Source of the DNA: Polychytrium aggregatum
Taxonomy: Eukaryota; Chytridiomycota; Chytridiomycetes; Polychytriales
Length of the DNA: 64,000 bases
Assembly (NCBI RefSeq): GCF_025602895.1
Contig: NW_026516212.1
Coordinates: forward strand, 744,001-808,000
Reading direction: 5' to 3'
Shown here piece by piece: positions 1 through 10,059 of the stretch. The position numbers and the translations under genes are program-made. The notes beneath the pieces were generated by a model. The model did not search any database. It was not told the origin of the DNA and was given only the letters and a program-made list of their open reading frames with translations. Within the stretch, counting starts at the first letter, position 1, and the number at the start of each line of letters is the position of its first letter.

Positions 1-129
1 CCGCCGGCACCATCGCAAGGCGGATCTGCAGCCGTGTTCAACCCTTTCCTCCAAGGCGGCCAGCAGCCCAGCGGATCGTTTGGTGCTGCGAGCAATGTCT
101 TTGGCGGCGCCACAGGCTCGCTGATCTGA
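1..129 (+). CDS. C-terminal end of an unidentified protein (partial)
   Basis: An open frame runs from base 1 to a TGA at 127-129 and encodes about 42 residues. They are rich in Gly, Gln, Ser and Ala and end in GGATGSLI. The tail contains an Asn-Pro-Phe (NPF) motif, which in many endocytic adaptors binds EH domains, together with Phe-Gly and Gly-Gly-Gln segments. That composition would fit a clathrin adaptor or similar trafficking protein, but no folded domain is visible. Only the last part of the gene is in the window, so no function is assigned. A BRCC36-type gene follows in the same direction. Confidence 0.5.
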   Translation, partial: PPAPSQGGSAAVFNPFLQGGQQPSGSFGAASNVFGGATGSLI

Positions 130-456
130 TCTATCTACCGACCCGGATCGTTGCGAAGCACACGAGACGCTCGACCAGCTCCGGCTCGCCAAATAAACAA
201 GCACTGCATTCGTTGTGTCGTTGCTCTGCATCTTGGGTGAGAATCGGAGCGACGGTGGCGGTGCGGTGGCGGCGCCCTGTGTCACTCGCCGAATCCATCC
301 GCCTGTGGATCGAGCCAGCCAAGGGCGGTGCTGATTGATCGGGCCAGGCAACCCCTTCGTCCCTCTGCCCTCGACATATCACAATCTGCAGCCGCCAGCC
401 GAATAGACATCCACAGCGAACCTCGCCCACCAGCAGCCGCAGCACAACCGACAGCA
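130..456. other. Intergenic region upstream of the BRCC36-type gene
   Basis: About 330 bp between a terminating upstream gene and the ATG at 457. I see no convincing coding frame, RNA gene or repeat. It should hold the upstream 3' UTR and the promoter of the next gene. Confidence 0.4.
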
Positions 457-2179
457 ATGGACGACCATTTGGCAATCGTGTATATGACCCCGGAGGTCCA
501 GACGACCTGCCTGACATACGGACTCTGCACAGGTTCGTTCCAAGGATTTAGGCAGCAGCAATCTTGGGATATGCAGCTGCACGGCTGCCAGGGTCCCCTA
601 TGTCCTGGAACCCGGCGCCACCTGGAGTGCTGGGGTGCTGCTGCTGGGGTGCTGCTGATGGGGTGCTGTTGCTGGGGTGCTGGACCATGCCCCCCTTCGT
701 CAACCGACCAATGCAGAGCCCTTGTTCCAGTGCGGCCCTGACATTTCTGTCTGCAAATCTGCCAACGACTTGCCTCTGGATGAGAAGAGAAGGAAGAGAC
801 CCTCGTGCTTCTGGCGGGCTATTTTGGATACGAAAACTTCCAAACTATCGCCCATGTCACCCGCAGCATCGTCACTACCCGGAAAGACAAGTCCAAGGAT
901 CGAGTGGAGGTACGACTGGCGCCATCGGCTGTGCTGGCGGCTGCTGGCCGGCGAGGCTCGCTGTGGTCGGCGATTGCTGTGGTCGAATGAAAGAGCATAC
1001 CGGGTCAAAGCCATCCACGGACTGTGCTAGGCTAACTGGTGTCTGGGCTGGTGCCGATGGCGTGGGGCTGCAGGTGGATCCCGAGCAGATGAGTCTTGCG
1101 ATGACCGAGGCCGACTCTGCTGGACTGAATCTCGTTGGATGGGGTAAGCAACAGACAGTTTCCTCCTGCGTCTGCTGGCAAAAGTCGCGGATACGCTGCC
1201 GATGCATGACTCTGTCTCGCAGGCTCTCTCGACTTGGTCCCATCAACTCCCTCTGCCTCGTCTCATTGACTCTTGCTTCCACAGCTCACTCACACCCACA
1301 TATCACGGTCAACCCAAGCCATGTTGATCTAAGGACCCAGTTCAACATGCAGACGCTGGACCCACGGTTCTTTGGCATCATTGTCTCATGCTTCAACAAC
1401 GACGCCGGCGTAAGTCTCTGGCGGCTCATCGAGGCAGTCCACGTTCCCAAGCCACCCTGCCTAACTGCTGGGCTCCTTTGCCCACAGACTACTGATACCC
1501 CTTCTTTCGTCGGTTCGTGCCAACGCATCGGCGCATGTCCAGACCCAGCGATTCCAAGTAACATGCTTCCAGACCATCGAGACTGAACACGGACAAATGT
1601 ACGTGGACCAACGTCGTCGCTGTCCAGCGGCCGTTGACTGTTCAATCGTTTGTCCCGCATCGACGGCGGAGTGAACGAAGGCCCCGCCAGCTTTCCCCTG
1701 ACACGATCGATTGTACTTTGGAGCTGACAACTGCCCTGGCTCCGGTTGCGCAACAATAGCGAACGGGTCGTCCCTCTCCTGATCCGGCCTGCAAACCCTG
1801 GACTCCTGGTGACAGACGGCTTGACGCAGGTCCAGGCGATTCCCCGACAGCTTTTCAAAGAGGAGGCCGAGGGCTTTGACAACCGCCAATGCGGCCCAAC
1901 CACCGGGCTGGCCGCACACCTATGTGCAGGCATCCACACCCACACGCTCTCGAATCTGGTCGACAAGATGACGGGCCCGATGCTGACGCATCTCAAGATT
2001 CGATACGATACCAATATGAAGCAGGTGAGAGCCTGCTCCCTTCTCGTGACGAACGGAGGCGAAATGTAAAGAGGTACTTTTGCTGAGAGCAACTCACAAT
2101 GGGTTCTTGTTGGGCACACGTATTTTACTTCCAGATCGAGATGCTGGACAAGCGGCGTGGAACCAGATCCAGCATCTAG
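457..2179 (+). CDS. BRCC3: BRCC36-type JAMM (MPN+) Lys63-specific deubiquitinase
   Basis: Zinc-dependent isopeptidase family that cleaves Lys63-linked ubiquitin in BRISC and BRCA1-A-like complexes. Seven exons fit: 457-532, 797-909, 1074-1143, 1285-1409, about 1488-1598, 1760-2024 and 2135-2179. Exon 2 supplies the JAMM glutamate (ETLVLLAG) and the family stretch KDKSKDRVEV. Exons 3 and 4 join as GWAHSHPHITV, followed by PSHVDLRTQ, which is the catalytic His-x-His...Asp motif. Exon 5 reads RFQVTCFQTIE, matching the human segment around YTCFQSIQ. Exon 6 begins ERVVPLLIRPANPG, and the last exon is a short basic tail (IEMLDKRR). The splice between exons 4 and 5 does not keep phase with the donor at 1410 and the acceptor at 1487, so either a frameshift or an unusual splice lies near 1410-1540. 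Homology is strong; exact exon 5 start is not settled. Confidence 0.85.
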
Positions 2180-2271
2180 TCCTCGATCCGCCACGGCCCA
2201 CATGATGCGCATATTGTGCCCCGCTACCTTACAGTCAATCCATTCACCGCTGGCACTCCGAGACCCGTGTC

Positions 2272-2412
2272 CGTGTCGATTATGGATACCGGAGAGCGAC
2301 CCAATGTCTTCACTCGGAGGTGATTTGTTGAATTGCATGTGGCTCTGCTTGACGCAAGTTCATCACATACTACATGTTCATGGGATGGGCTGTGGTGTCT
2401 CGTTTGCTCGTG
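2272..2412 (+). mobile_element. Solo 3'-end remnant of a Fanzor transposon
   Basis: This stretch is clearly homologous to the 3' end of the Fanzor element at 30422-34156. Bases 2276-2320 match 33991-34035 at 38 of 45 positions and still encode the Fanzor C terminus (SI-x3-GERP-x-VFTRR) before a TGA. After a short divergent gap, 2340-2383 closely matches the non-coding segment 34064-34107, including the small hairpin GCTTGACGCAAGY at 2347-2359. A degenerate inverted-repeat end (TGTCTCGTTT, 2397-2406) follows. No other part of the element is recognisable. It lies in the tail-to-tail gap between the BRCC36-type gene and SCYL2. It is either a truncated insertion or a fossil whose 5' part is gone. 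Confidence 0.85.
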
Positions 2413-2631
2413 TGTAAGATATATTGCTGGGTCTGACGATCTGGACAAAGACGCTGCAAATACAACTTCAATCGAACTGTTTGCCACGACGACATGCTTA
2501 TCGCCAAACATGTATTGGTAGCGATCGCCACGTCGGTATATTGGCCGGGATGTGTTTAGTTTCGACATGCCCACGCACACATGTACTGCTCCGTCCGAGG
2601 GATTGGGACAGGAGCAGTCGGACAAGACGGT

Positions 2632-5600
2632 TCATCCAAAGGGATCAAAGTCGTTGAGCTTTGGGTTGCGCTTAGTGGTGCTGCTGCCTGAACCCGACAG
2701 TCCCCCTGCGCCGCTGTGCAGGATAGTCGGAGCCATAGGCGTCGTCTTGCCGCCAAAGAACAGCGATACATTGGCATTGGGTCCGGTCGGGGCAGCAGGC
2801 CTGGACGCACCGACAGGCTCGAAGCCTTGGGAAGCCGGGGGCGGTGGGAAGGTGGCAAAGTTGGCTTGTGATGCTGGCTGGATGGGGTGGGAGCCAAACC
2901 CGACACTGGCGGAGGCATTGCTGCCAAGTGCCGGCCCCGACGCCGTGGTATTCGGAAACGAGGCAAATCCGTTGGTGGTTGCTGCCCGCATCGGCGTGTG
3001 CGAAAAAGCACCGTTTGAAGGTCCGTTCGAGGTGCCGAAAGTCGAGAATCCCGCGCCAGTGGAGGCCATCGACGACATGGGCCGCTGCGTCGAGTTGCTG
3101 AGGCCGCCGAACGTTCCTTGAGACGGAACTGCATGCGAAGCGATCTGGAAACCGGCAAAGTCGCTATCGGCCGAGCTGCTGGACGAAGATGCTGCCAGAG
3201 TCGAAGCTGCAACCAGCGGGGGACCGCCGAGTGACTTGAAGGGACTCGCTGTCTGGGCTCGGTTGGTGGCCGAGGATAGGGACTGGAAATCGAACGACGA
3301 GGGTCGAGAGGGGCTGCTGGTGGCAGGCTTGGAAGCGTTGGATGACACGGACGTGCGTACGGTGCCTTTGGGCTCCTGGCCGACGAGCTTCTGGAAGTCG
3401 GTGATCGAGTCCGATGAGGCATTCTTGCCCTGACCAAGCGGTGCTGCGAGGGTTCAGGGCGAATAGATACACGGGCGGATTAGCATCCACAACTAGAGAT
3501 ATGGTCGAAGAGAAGCGACCGAGCACACTGAAGCGAATGATTGAACTCCAGCAACCGGCGCTATCAGGGGGCGACAGAGTCAATTGGCTTGGGACCAAAA
3601 TGCGTCGATATGAACAGACGCCTACCCTCCATCATTTCTTCGAGCTGCTTGACATGTTGCTCCTCGATCTGTTTCGTGAGCTCGCTGATGATCTTCATGA
3701 ACTTGCGGAACTGAGACAAGCAATGTCTGCCATGTTATTGATCCATCGACAGCCGCCAAGTGCAGAGCATCAACCCAAAGGAATGGGCAGAGTTGACATT
3801 GCACAGCTACGTCGCATCGTGGCAATGAAAGTGTCGCAGGATGCAATCCGGGCGCAAACCCACCTGAGCGGCATTCAGTAAGGTATCCATCGACAGCTTC
3901 CACAGCTCGGGCATGATCTCGGTCGCAATCGCTTCCTTGTCCAGATACTTGGATACCTCGCTATAGACCGCCAAAATGGCCATCTGTGTGGACGGAACAG
4001 GGGTCATTAGTCGTAACTGGTCGATCGGGGCTGGACTTTAACAGAGTGTCAGCAAGACGAGAGAAAGCACCCACCAGCACACCCGGTTCGCGTGTAATGT
4101 TCTGCTTCAGCATCGGCAGAACCTTGTCGGTGAGCGTGAACTGCGTACAAATACGACCGAGTCTGTGTTAGCGTCTCAGTACCGATGGTGGCTCCAGCAT
4201 GGGAGGTTGGCTCCAGCATCGATGTTCTAATATTGAGCAAGATGGCCTTATGATGACGCTCTACCTTGTCCAACACCTTTGCCATGGCATGGATTGCAAT
4301 CAATGTCGTAATCTTGAGACTAATTAGTGAAGACGAAATGTAGAGCGCATGTAGCTTGGGAAACAAGGACTGAGTCCGTAGATTGTCGGTGTGCGCGATT
4401 AGCTGACAATTCATGCTACCAGACAACTCGTGCCGCAAGGTAAACTTGTGCTGTAGGACAGGCGGCCGTCGCAGCAGCGGAACTTACCGACTTGATCGAG
4501 GTAAAGTCAAGCTTGTCCAAGAGACTCGGGACGACCTTTAGAGCTTGTTCCTGGACCTGCGGGATCTGCACTTCCAAGGAGCTGTAAACGAGAGGCATGA
4601 CATCTACGAAGAAAGGACCAAATGTTACTCGAGCTTGAAAGGAACAGCCGAGCCAGAGTGAAGAGTATCCAGTGAAGGAGGGGGACACATTGCTGGCGAT
4701 GCCACGAGGCAAGGGTGCATACAGATCAAAAATCTGCGCTGGTGAATCCCAGCCGAAAGATATTAGACCATACCGTACCGTTTTTGAACACTGGCGAATT
4801 CCCACAGTGCTTCATAAACAAATCCAGCCGCGAAAGCAAGAGCATGGTTGCCTGAGGAGGGTCTAAATGACGTTGAGATGCTACGGTCAGTCGGTCGGAT
4901 GCGGACTTCGACATGAACGGTGTCGATGCTGAGCTACAGCCGTGCTGGTTGCGAGTCCTGCTTGGCCCGCGTACCTCGAGCTTTGAGTATAGACTTGAGG
5001 TCAGGCAAGAGCTTTTCGTTGAACAGGTCCGAAGGCATACGATCACCGATCCTGAAAGAACCACGCAAGACTATCAGAGCCCTGCACAAGCCAAGTCCTT
5101 GAGTATCAGTCCTAGCAACTTACCAAAATATGTTTGGCAACAGGAATGGGACCTGATGGAAAATACTGGCTTGGTTAGATCACGATTACATAGATCTGAG
5201 GACAGACTAAGAGGCTGGGTGGCTGAGTGACCGAACAGCTGAGTGGCTTGATTGCAAGACCTACCATCTGTGTGTCCTTGAGTTCTTGGAGGAGGAGGGG
5301 CAAGATCTACGAGCATGGACAGCGACCGACATATATTGCGAGTTAGCAAACAAGATGACCCAAACGACGCACGCATGGGTTCTTGGATGCGGTGGGGGTA
5401 CCGCCGACGTACCTTTCGATAGAGGAGTTTCTCTGAGAACTGGGGCAGGATTCGGACGAGTCCTTTCAGAAACTGCGCTTTGTGTTGCTGGGGTGTCGGT
5501 GAAAATACGAGTCATCCGTTAGCTGAGTGTCAGGGAAGCTTTCGTGGCTGACAGGCAGTTGACAGAGGTGCTAGATGGAGTAGTTTCAGCCGTGCCACTC

Positions 5601-8023
5601 ACAGCGGTTTTTTCGACAAAGGTTTCGAGATACTGTGGCCATCAAGACATTCATAGTAAGTGCGTTGTTGCAAGCCGCTCGCGTGGCTTTGTTCAGTAGA
5701 ACTTCACCGGGCAGGTGATGCTCAACGCAGAACATACCTTGATGGTGCTCACGAGAATGTTGTCAAAATACTCGCTGGTCTGGATGGCTTCAACAGAGAT
5801 ACGCTGCGATGGATATTTTACCAGCATGCGCTGGAGGATCCCTGGAATGCGGTCGTGCACGAGCGTTGGTGTCGGGTACCATGCTAAGTCTGACCGAGGC
5901 ACTGGAACAGTTGAAAATATCGGGACGGCTACTGTGGCCAAGACCTACCAGAGAGCGCCGCGGGAATCTGCTGATACGAGACACTCGAGATACGATTCAC
6001 AGTTTCTTGATATCGATGGGTATTGTTGTTGCAAGTGACGGGACTCTTGCCGTGGTTGAACATGGCGTAGATGACGCAGCCCAAGGACCAGACTTGACAG
6101 AGATCGAGTGTGCGGTGTCAGTACGTTACAGGCGGTGCTGAGAAAGCGCTGCCCCGTTTCTGCGAATGGGGTCTTGCGGGTGCGGCGGCCATTGAGATGA
6201 CATACTGTCGCTGGTAAACTCGAACGAGGAACCTTCGACAACTTCGGGTGCTGCAAAAGGAGATGAGTCGGTCAGGCCCGGATAGAGCAGTGGGTATATC
6301 CCGAGTCTGCAAAGGCAAAATGCGGAGCAAGCGCCACCCTTACCAAGGTAGTCCAGCGACGGCGAGCAGAACGGTGGGTAGTTGGTGACAAAGTCCGTGA
6401 TTTGCGGATCGTCCTTGGGCACCGTTGCGGATATAGCAAAGTTGAGTCCACCAATCTTCCAGTCTCCTTTGGCATTGATGTAGATTGCCTCTGGGCACAG
6501 ATAGCCATGGATCATATTGTTGGAGTGGAGGAACTGGAGGCCTGGTAAGCGAGCAACGTGAGTGGCCATAGTTGGTGCTGGGCGCCAGTGGATGCCGATG
6601 AATGCTGGGACGTACCTTTGACGATCTGGAGGATGCCTTTCTGAATCTGGGGCGAGGAACCAAAGTCAGCATACATCCACGCTTATCAGAGTTCATCGGA
6701 TACATCCGATTGTGGCGGCCATCGTCTCTAAACCGATTATCCGGTCCGACAGCCAGGTTTTGACGGGACGGTCGAAGAGACAAGACCCAATGGCACAATA
6801 GCCGTGTTGACAACGCCGCAAGGGACCATCGAGATCGATGGTCAGCAGCGATGAGCGCCCTTACTTCCAAATCATCGAGCTCATAGCGGCTCGTAACTTG
6901 ATACTTTTGGGACGAAGTGAAGTTGGATAGATCCCCGAGCAGATTCGAGAGCCCGCAGATGATGGGCTCCGTGGCAAATGCCAGAGCTGTCCGCGAATCG
7001 TCACTGGCCAAAGACCGGGGGAATCGCCGTGAGTCTAGTGGTTCGTTAACATGGACTGAATCGCAATGCCATTGTCAGCGATATCACTCACAGCGCTTCT
7101 GTGACTTGCAGGAGGGCAGGATGGCGAAGCCGAGACAGTGCCTGAGCCTGCAGATCGATCGGACCGCAGGATAGAACGAATTCCCAGAGTCTTAGCATTC
7201 GTGAACCCCGGAAGACGAGTCCGTGCCGCAAGGCCGTAGACCAAAGCGACGGTGGCGGCACCGACAGCCAAGCTGTTTCTTCACCTCTTTTTTGAGAATC
7301 TCGATGACTCGGTCCTGCTCTTTCCGGAGCTGGGTCGGCTTTGCCAGGGGGTTCATGGCTTCGAGGACATTCTTCTCGAAGATCTACGGACACAAGGGGG
7401 AGGGCCATTCGGCTGATCAGCCGCCGAGCAGGCAGCGAATCGATGCTGCGGCAGAGCTGGGATGCAGTTGATATGCCGCTGCCTTACAAAGATAGCGCAT
7501 TCCTGGTGGGGAGGCGACTTTTTGGTGCCGCCGTGGATGTGCCAAAGATGGCCCTGCATCGGGATTGGAATTGGGGTTGGTGAGCTCCTGGCTGTTCGCT
7601 CGAACAGGGGTTCTGGAGACGAGTAAGCAGCGCAGATACAGCCGATAATGCATGCCGATGGGCCAGCCACTGATCCTGCCACAAGCACAACAACTGGGCT
7701 GATGTGTCAGTCGAGGGAAGCTGCTTACAGGTCCGCCACTGGCGATCTGTGGGTAAGGAAGGTGTATTGCCGCAATCGGTGAGAGAGTTACAATCAGCTG
7801 GGATTCAAAGAACCAGGGTATCTCAAGTGGCGCGACCACGAGAGATGGCTTGGGCGGCAGGATAGAATGCGGGCGGGGCAGAAATGCATCTCGCAGCCCT
7901 CCCGGGGGCATCTGGACGAGGACGAGCCAGCGACGCTCGACGCACCTGCTCCTTGACGTCGAACTGCGACGTCACGGCGTTGCCGATGGTCGCCCGAATG
8001 ACAAAGTCGAGGATGTTGGACAT
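2632..8023 (-). CDS. SCYL2: SCYL2/CVAK104-type pseudokinase (SCY1 family)
   Basis: SCY1-like proteins are kinase-fold scaffolds of clathrin-coated vesicles acting in endosome-Golgi traffic. The gene has many exons. Exon 1 (8023-7946) encodes MSNILDFVIRATIGNA. Later exons encode LWHIHGGTKKSPP, then a helical stretch ending EILKKEVKKQL, LSRLRHPALL, and the degenerate kinase core around 6410-6550 reading LQFLHSNNMIHGYLCPEAIY and GDWKIGGLNFA. In that core HRD is replaced by HGY and DFG by GLN, as expected for the family. Exons near 3.8-5.4 kb encode the HEAT-like middle region (ILAVYSEVSKYLDKEAIATE). The last exon (about 3350-2632) is a Ser/Ala/Gly/Phe-rich tail ending FDPFG, resembling clathrin/adaptor-binding tails. 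Internal exon borders are not all resolved. It is head-to-head with SDE2. Confidence 0.85.
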
Positions 8024-8332
8024 GGCGGTGTGGGCTCGGAGGTGGGCTGCGACGGCCGCCTGGTGCTGGAGCAGCGATGGGCAAGCAAGTCGGCAAGCAA
8101 GTCGGCAAGCGGTTGGCAAGCAAGTCGAGCGAGCGAACGCACATCGCCAAGGGTGACGCCAGCATGTCCAAATATGGCAGGCGCGCGTGGCGGTGCCGGA
8201 TCGAGTCGGCGCCGCACCCGGATCGAATCTTGGGGGGGCGCGGAAACCCAGCAAGCACCCGCTGCTGTCGGCCAGCTCCCTCTCTGCATCCATCTCGACC
8301 ACCCCCGCTGAGCCCGGATCGCCATTCGAACG
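8024..8332. promoter_or_regulatory. Bidirectional promoter of SCYL2 and SDE2
   Basis: About 310 bp separate two divergent start codons. On the + strand, 8077-8130 has short imperfect tandem copies of a GGCAAGCAAGTC unit. I see no clear TATA box. Confidence 0.4.
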
Positions 8333-9593
8333 ATGGGCAAGCAGATCATCGTCCAGCTCTTCTCCGGCCTCGGCCCGCTGTGCATTCCGTTTGAGGCGGA
8401 TGCCACAGTGGCCTCGCTCAAAGACGTTCTCGAGGAAAGGCACCACATCCCGCGAGACCTGCAGCGCATCACCTGCGGCGCTCGCAACAGCATCTCGCTC
8501 CTGGACGACGAATCCATCTTTACCGACAGCGACGAGGAGTGCGATGACGGCCAGACCCATCCACCGGTCTTCAGCGTGCTCGTGCGCCTGCCGGGAGGAA
8601 AAGGCGGATTCGGCAGTATGCTGAGAGCACAGGGCGGCAAGATGGCCTCGCAGAAAACGACCAACTTTGAAGCCTGCCGAGATCTGTCGGGACGGCGCCT
8701 GCGGGTCGTCAACGACGCCAAAAAGTGAGTCGAGTGCGGAGGAGAAGCACGAGGTCTGCGATCCAGCACAGCTGGGTAGCGAAAATAAACGGCTCGGTTG
8801 CTGTGACGGATCTCGTTGCAGAGGACAATGTTCTGGACAGCAATCGCCCTTGCAACCGCCCCTGCAATCGCCCCTGCATCGCTGACATTGATACGCCCGC
8901 TGACAACGCTGACCCTCATTATCATTATCTTTGGATGTCTCAGACTGGCCGACTACGCTGAGAAGGAGCCCGAACGAGAGAAACAAAAGCAAGAAAAAAT
9001 GCTCGAGAAGATCGAAAAGGGTCTCGCCGAGCCTGCTCGAAAGAAGCACCGCTTCGACGACCTCGAGTTCAGCAAGAACCACGAGCGGATTCTGGAGGAT
9101 GCCCTCGATGTTGTTGAGCGAGGTGAGAGCCGATTGACTCGATTGGTGTGCCACTGCCCGGAGCTTTTCTGCTGACGCTTGCCTTTCTCCAGGTCTGGTG
9201 CAATCGGACAAGGGCAAGGGCAAGGCACGAGCTGTCGAGCCTGCCGAGAAGCCTGGAAAGAATCTCTCGTTTTGGTGAGTGTCGAGACCGGCAGGAAATG
9301 CAAGCCGATGATTGCAGTGGCACTGGGCCTTTGGTGGGGGGGGGTGAGCGACGAAGCAGTGTGATCGTCCAGTTGCTCACCAACTTGCTGCCGACAGGGA
9401 TGAGGAGGGCGAAGATGAAGATGAAGATGAAGATGAAGATGAAGATGAAGATGAAGATGAAGATGAAGATGAAGATGAAAGCGAAGAGGATGGCGATGAT
9501 GAGAATTCCGATGGCGCCAACCTGGAAGCGGACAGCACCGAGGAAGAGCACAGCGAGCCGTCGTCGTCGTCGTCGTCGTCCCGGCGCCCGTAG
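8333..9593 (+). CDS. SDE2: SDE2: ubiquitin-fold-containing splicing / replication-stress protein
   Basis: SDE2 is made as a ubiquitin-fold precursor cut after a GG motif; the C-terminal part then joins the spliceosome and, in animals, replication-fork protection complexes. Four exons keep phase: 8333-8724, 8944-9122, 9193-9274 and 9398-9593, giving about 282 residues. Residues 1 to about 85 form the ubiquitin-like part. The invariant processing site reads [19 protein letters not shown], followed by the signature [16 protein letters not shown] and [13 protein letters not shown]. The middle is a charged coiled coil. The last exon is almost entirely Asp/Glu, encoded by a hexanucleotide microsatellite, then a Ser run, ending SSSRRP. 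No SAP domain, present in human SDE2, is visible. Confidence 0.93.
9408..9480 (+). repeat. (GAAGAT)n hexanucleotide microsatellite inside SDE2
   Basis: About twelve perfect or near-perfect GAAGAT units lie in frame in the last SDE2 exon and encode alternating Glu-Asp. Length changes would stay in frame and only alter the acidic run. A CGT/TCG triplet run encoding Ser follows at about 9561-9580. Confidence 0.95.
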
Positions 9594-10059
9594 GGAGATG
9601 ACAAGGGGCCCAGGCGCAAATCATGCAAGAGCTGAGTCCGCAGCATACTCTTTTTTGGCTCTCCAATATAGCAAACTCATGACAATCCATTGGGCAGATT
9701 CGGCATCATCCGTATGCATCGCGAGCCGAGAGCAGGCCATTGCTCAGGGGCGGCTGTTTCAAACTCCACCGAGACCTTCGCTGACAGACAGGCATGATCC
9801 ATCGGGGCGGAGAGCGGCAGGGAATGGCTCATGTCGCCAATCGATCGTTCGGTCGATTGAATGCCAGCCGCAGTGCGCATTTGTCGGAAGCATGACCACC
9901 CAGCCTGCTTGTCGGACCTCTCTTCTGACCGGATTGGCTTTGATCTCGCACCGTGCGCACACAACCCCAGTCCAGCTCTGCGGCAATCGCTGGCCACCAG
10001 AATCCCTGAGCGCTGCATCTCTCTACCCTTGGTGCTGCCCTGAGACTGATCGCTCAACA
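9594..10059. other. Intergenic region between SDE2 and the BRAT1-like gene
   Basis: About 470 bp without a supported gene. It should hold the SDE2 3' UTR and the promoter of the next gene, both on the + strand. No repeat or RNA gene was seen. Confidence 0.4.

Noticed and set aside
564-1586. 340-codon + strand frame overlapping the BRCC36-type gene
   Set aside because: It reads through introns; only the segment around HSHPHITVNPSHVDLRTQ belongs to the spliced BRCC36 product.
7823-9223. 466-codon minus-strand frame across the SCYL2/SDE2 region
   Set aside because: It runs antisense through SDE2 exons and introns and through the shared promoter. Only its last part (MSNILDF...) is real, as SCYL2 exon 1.
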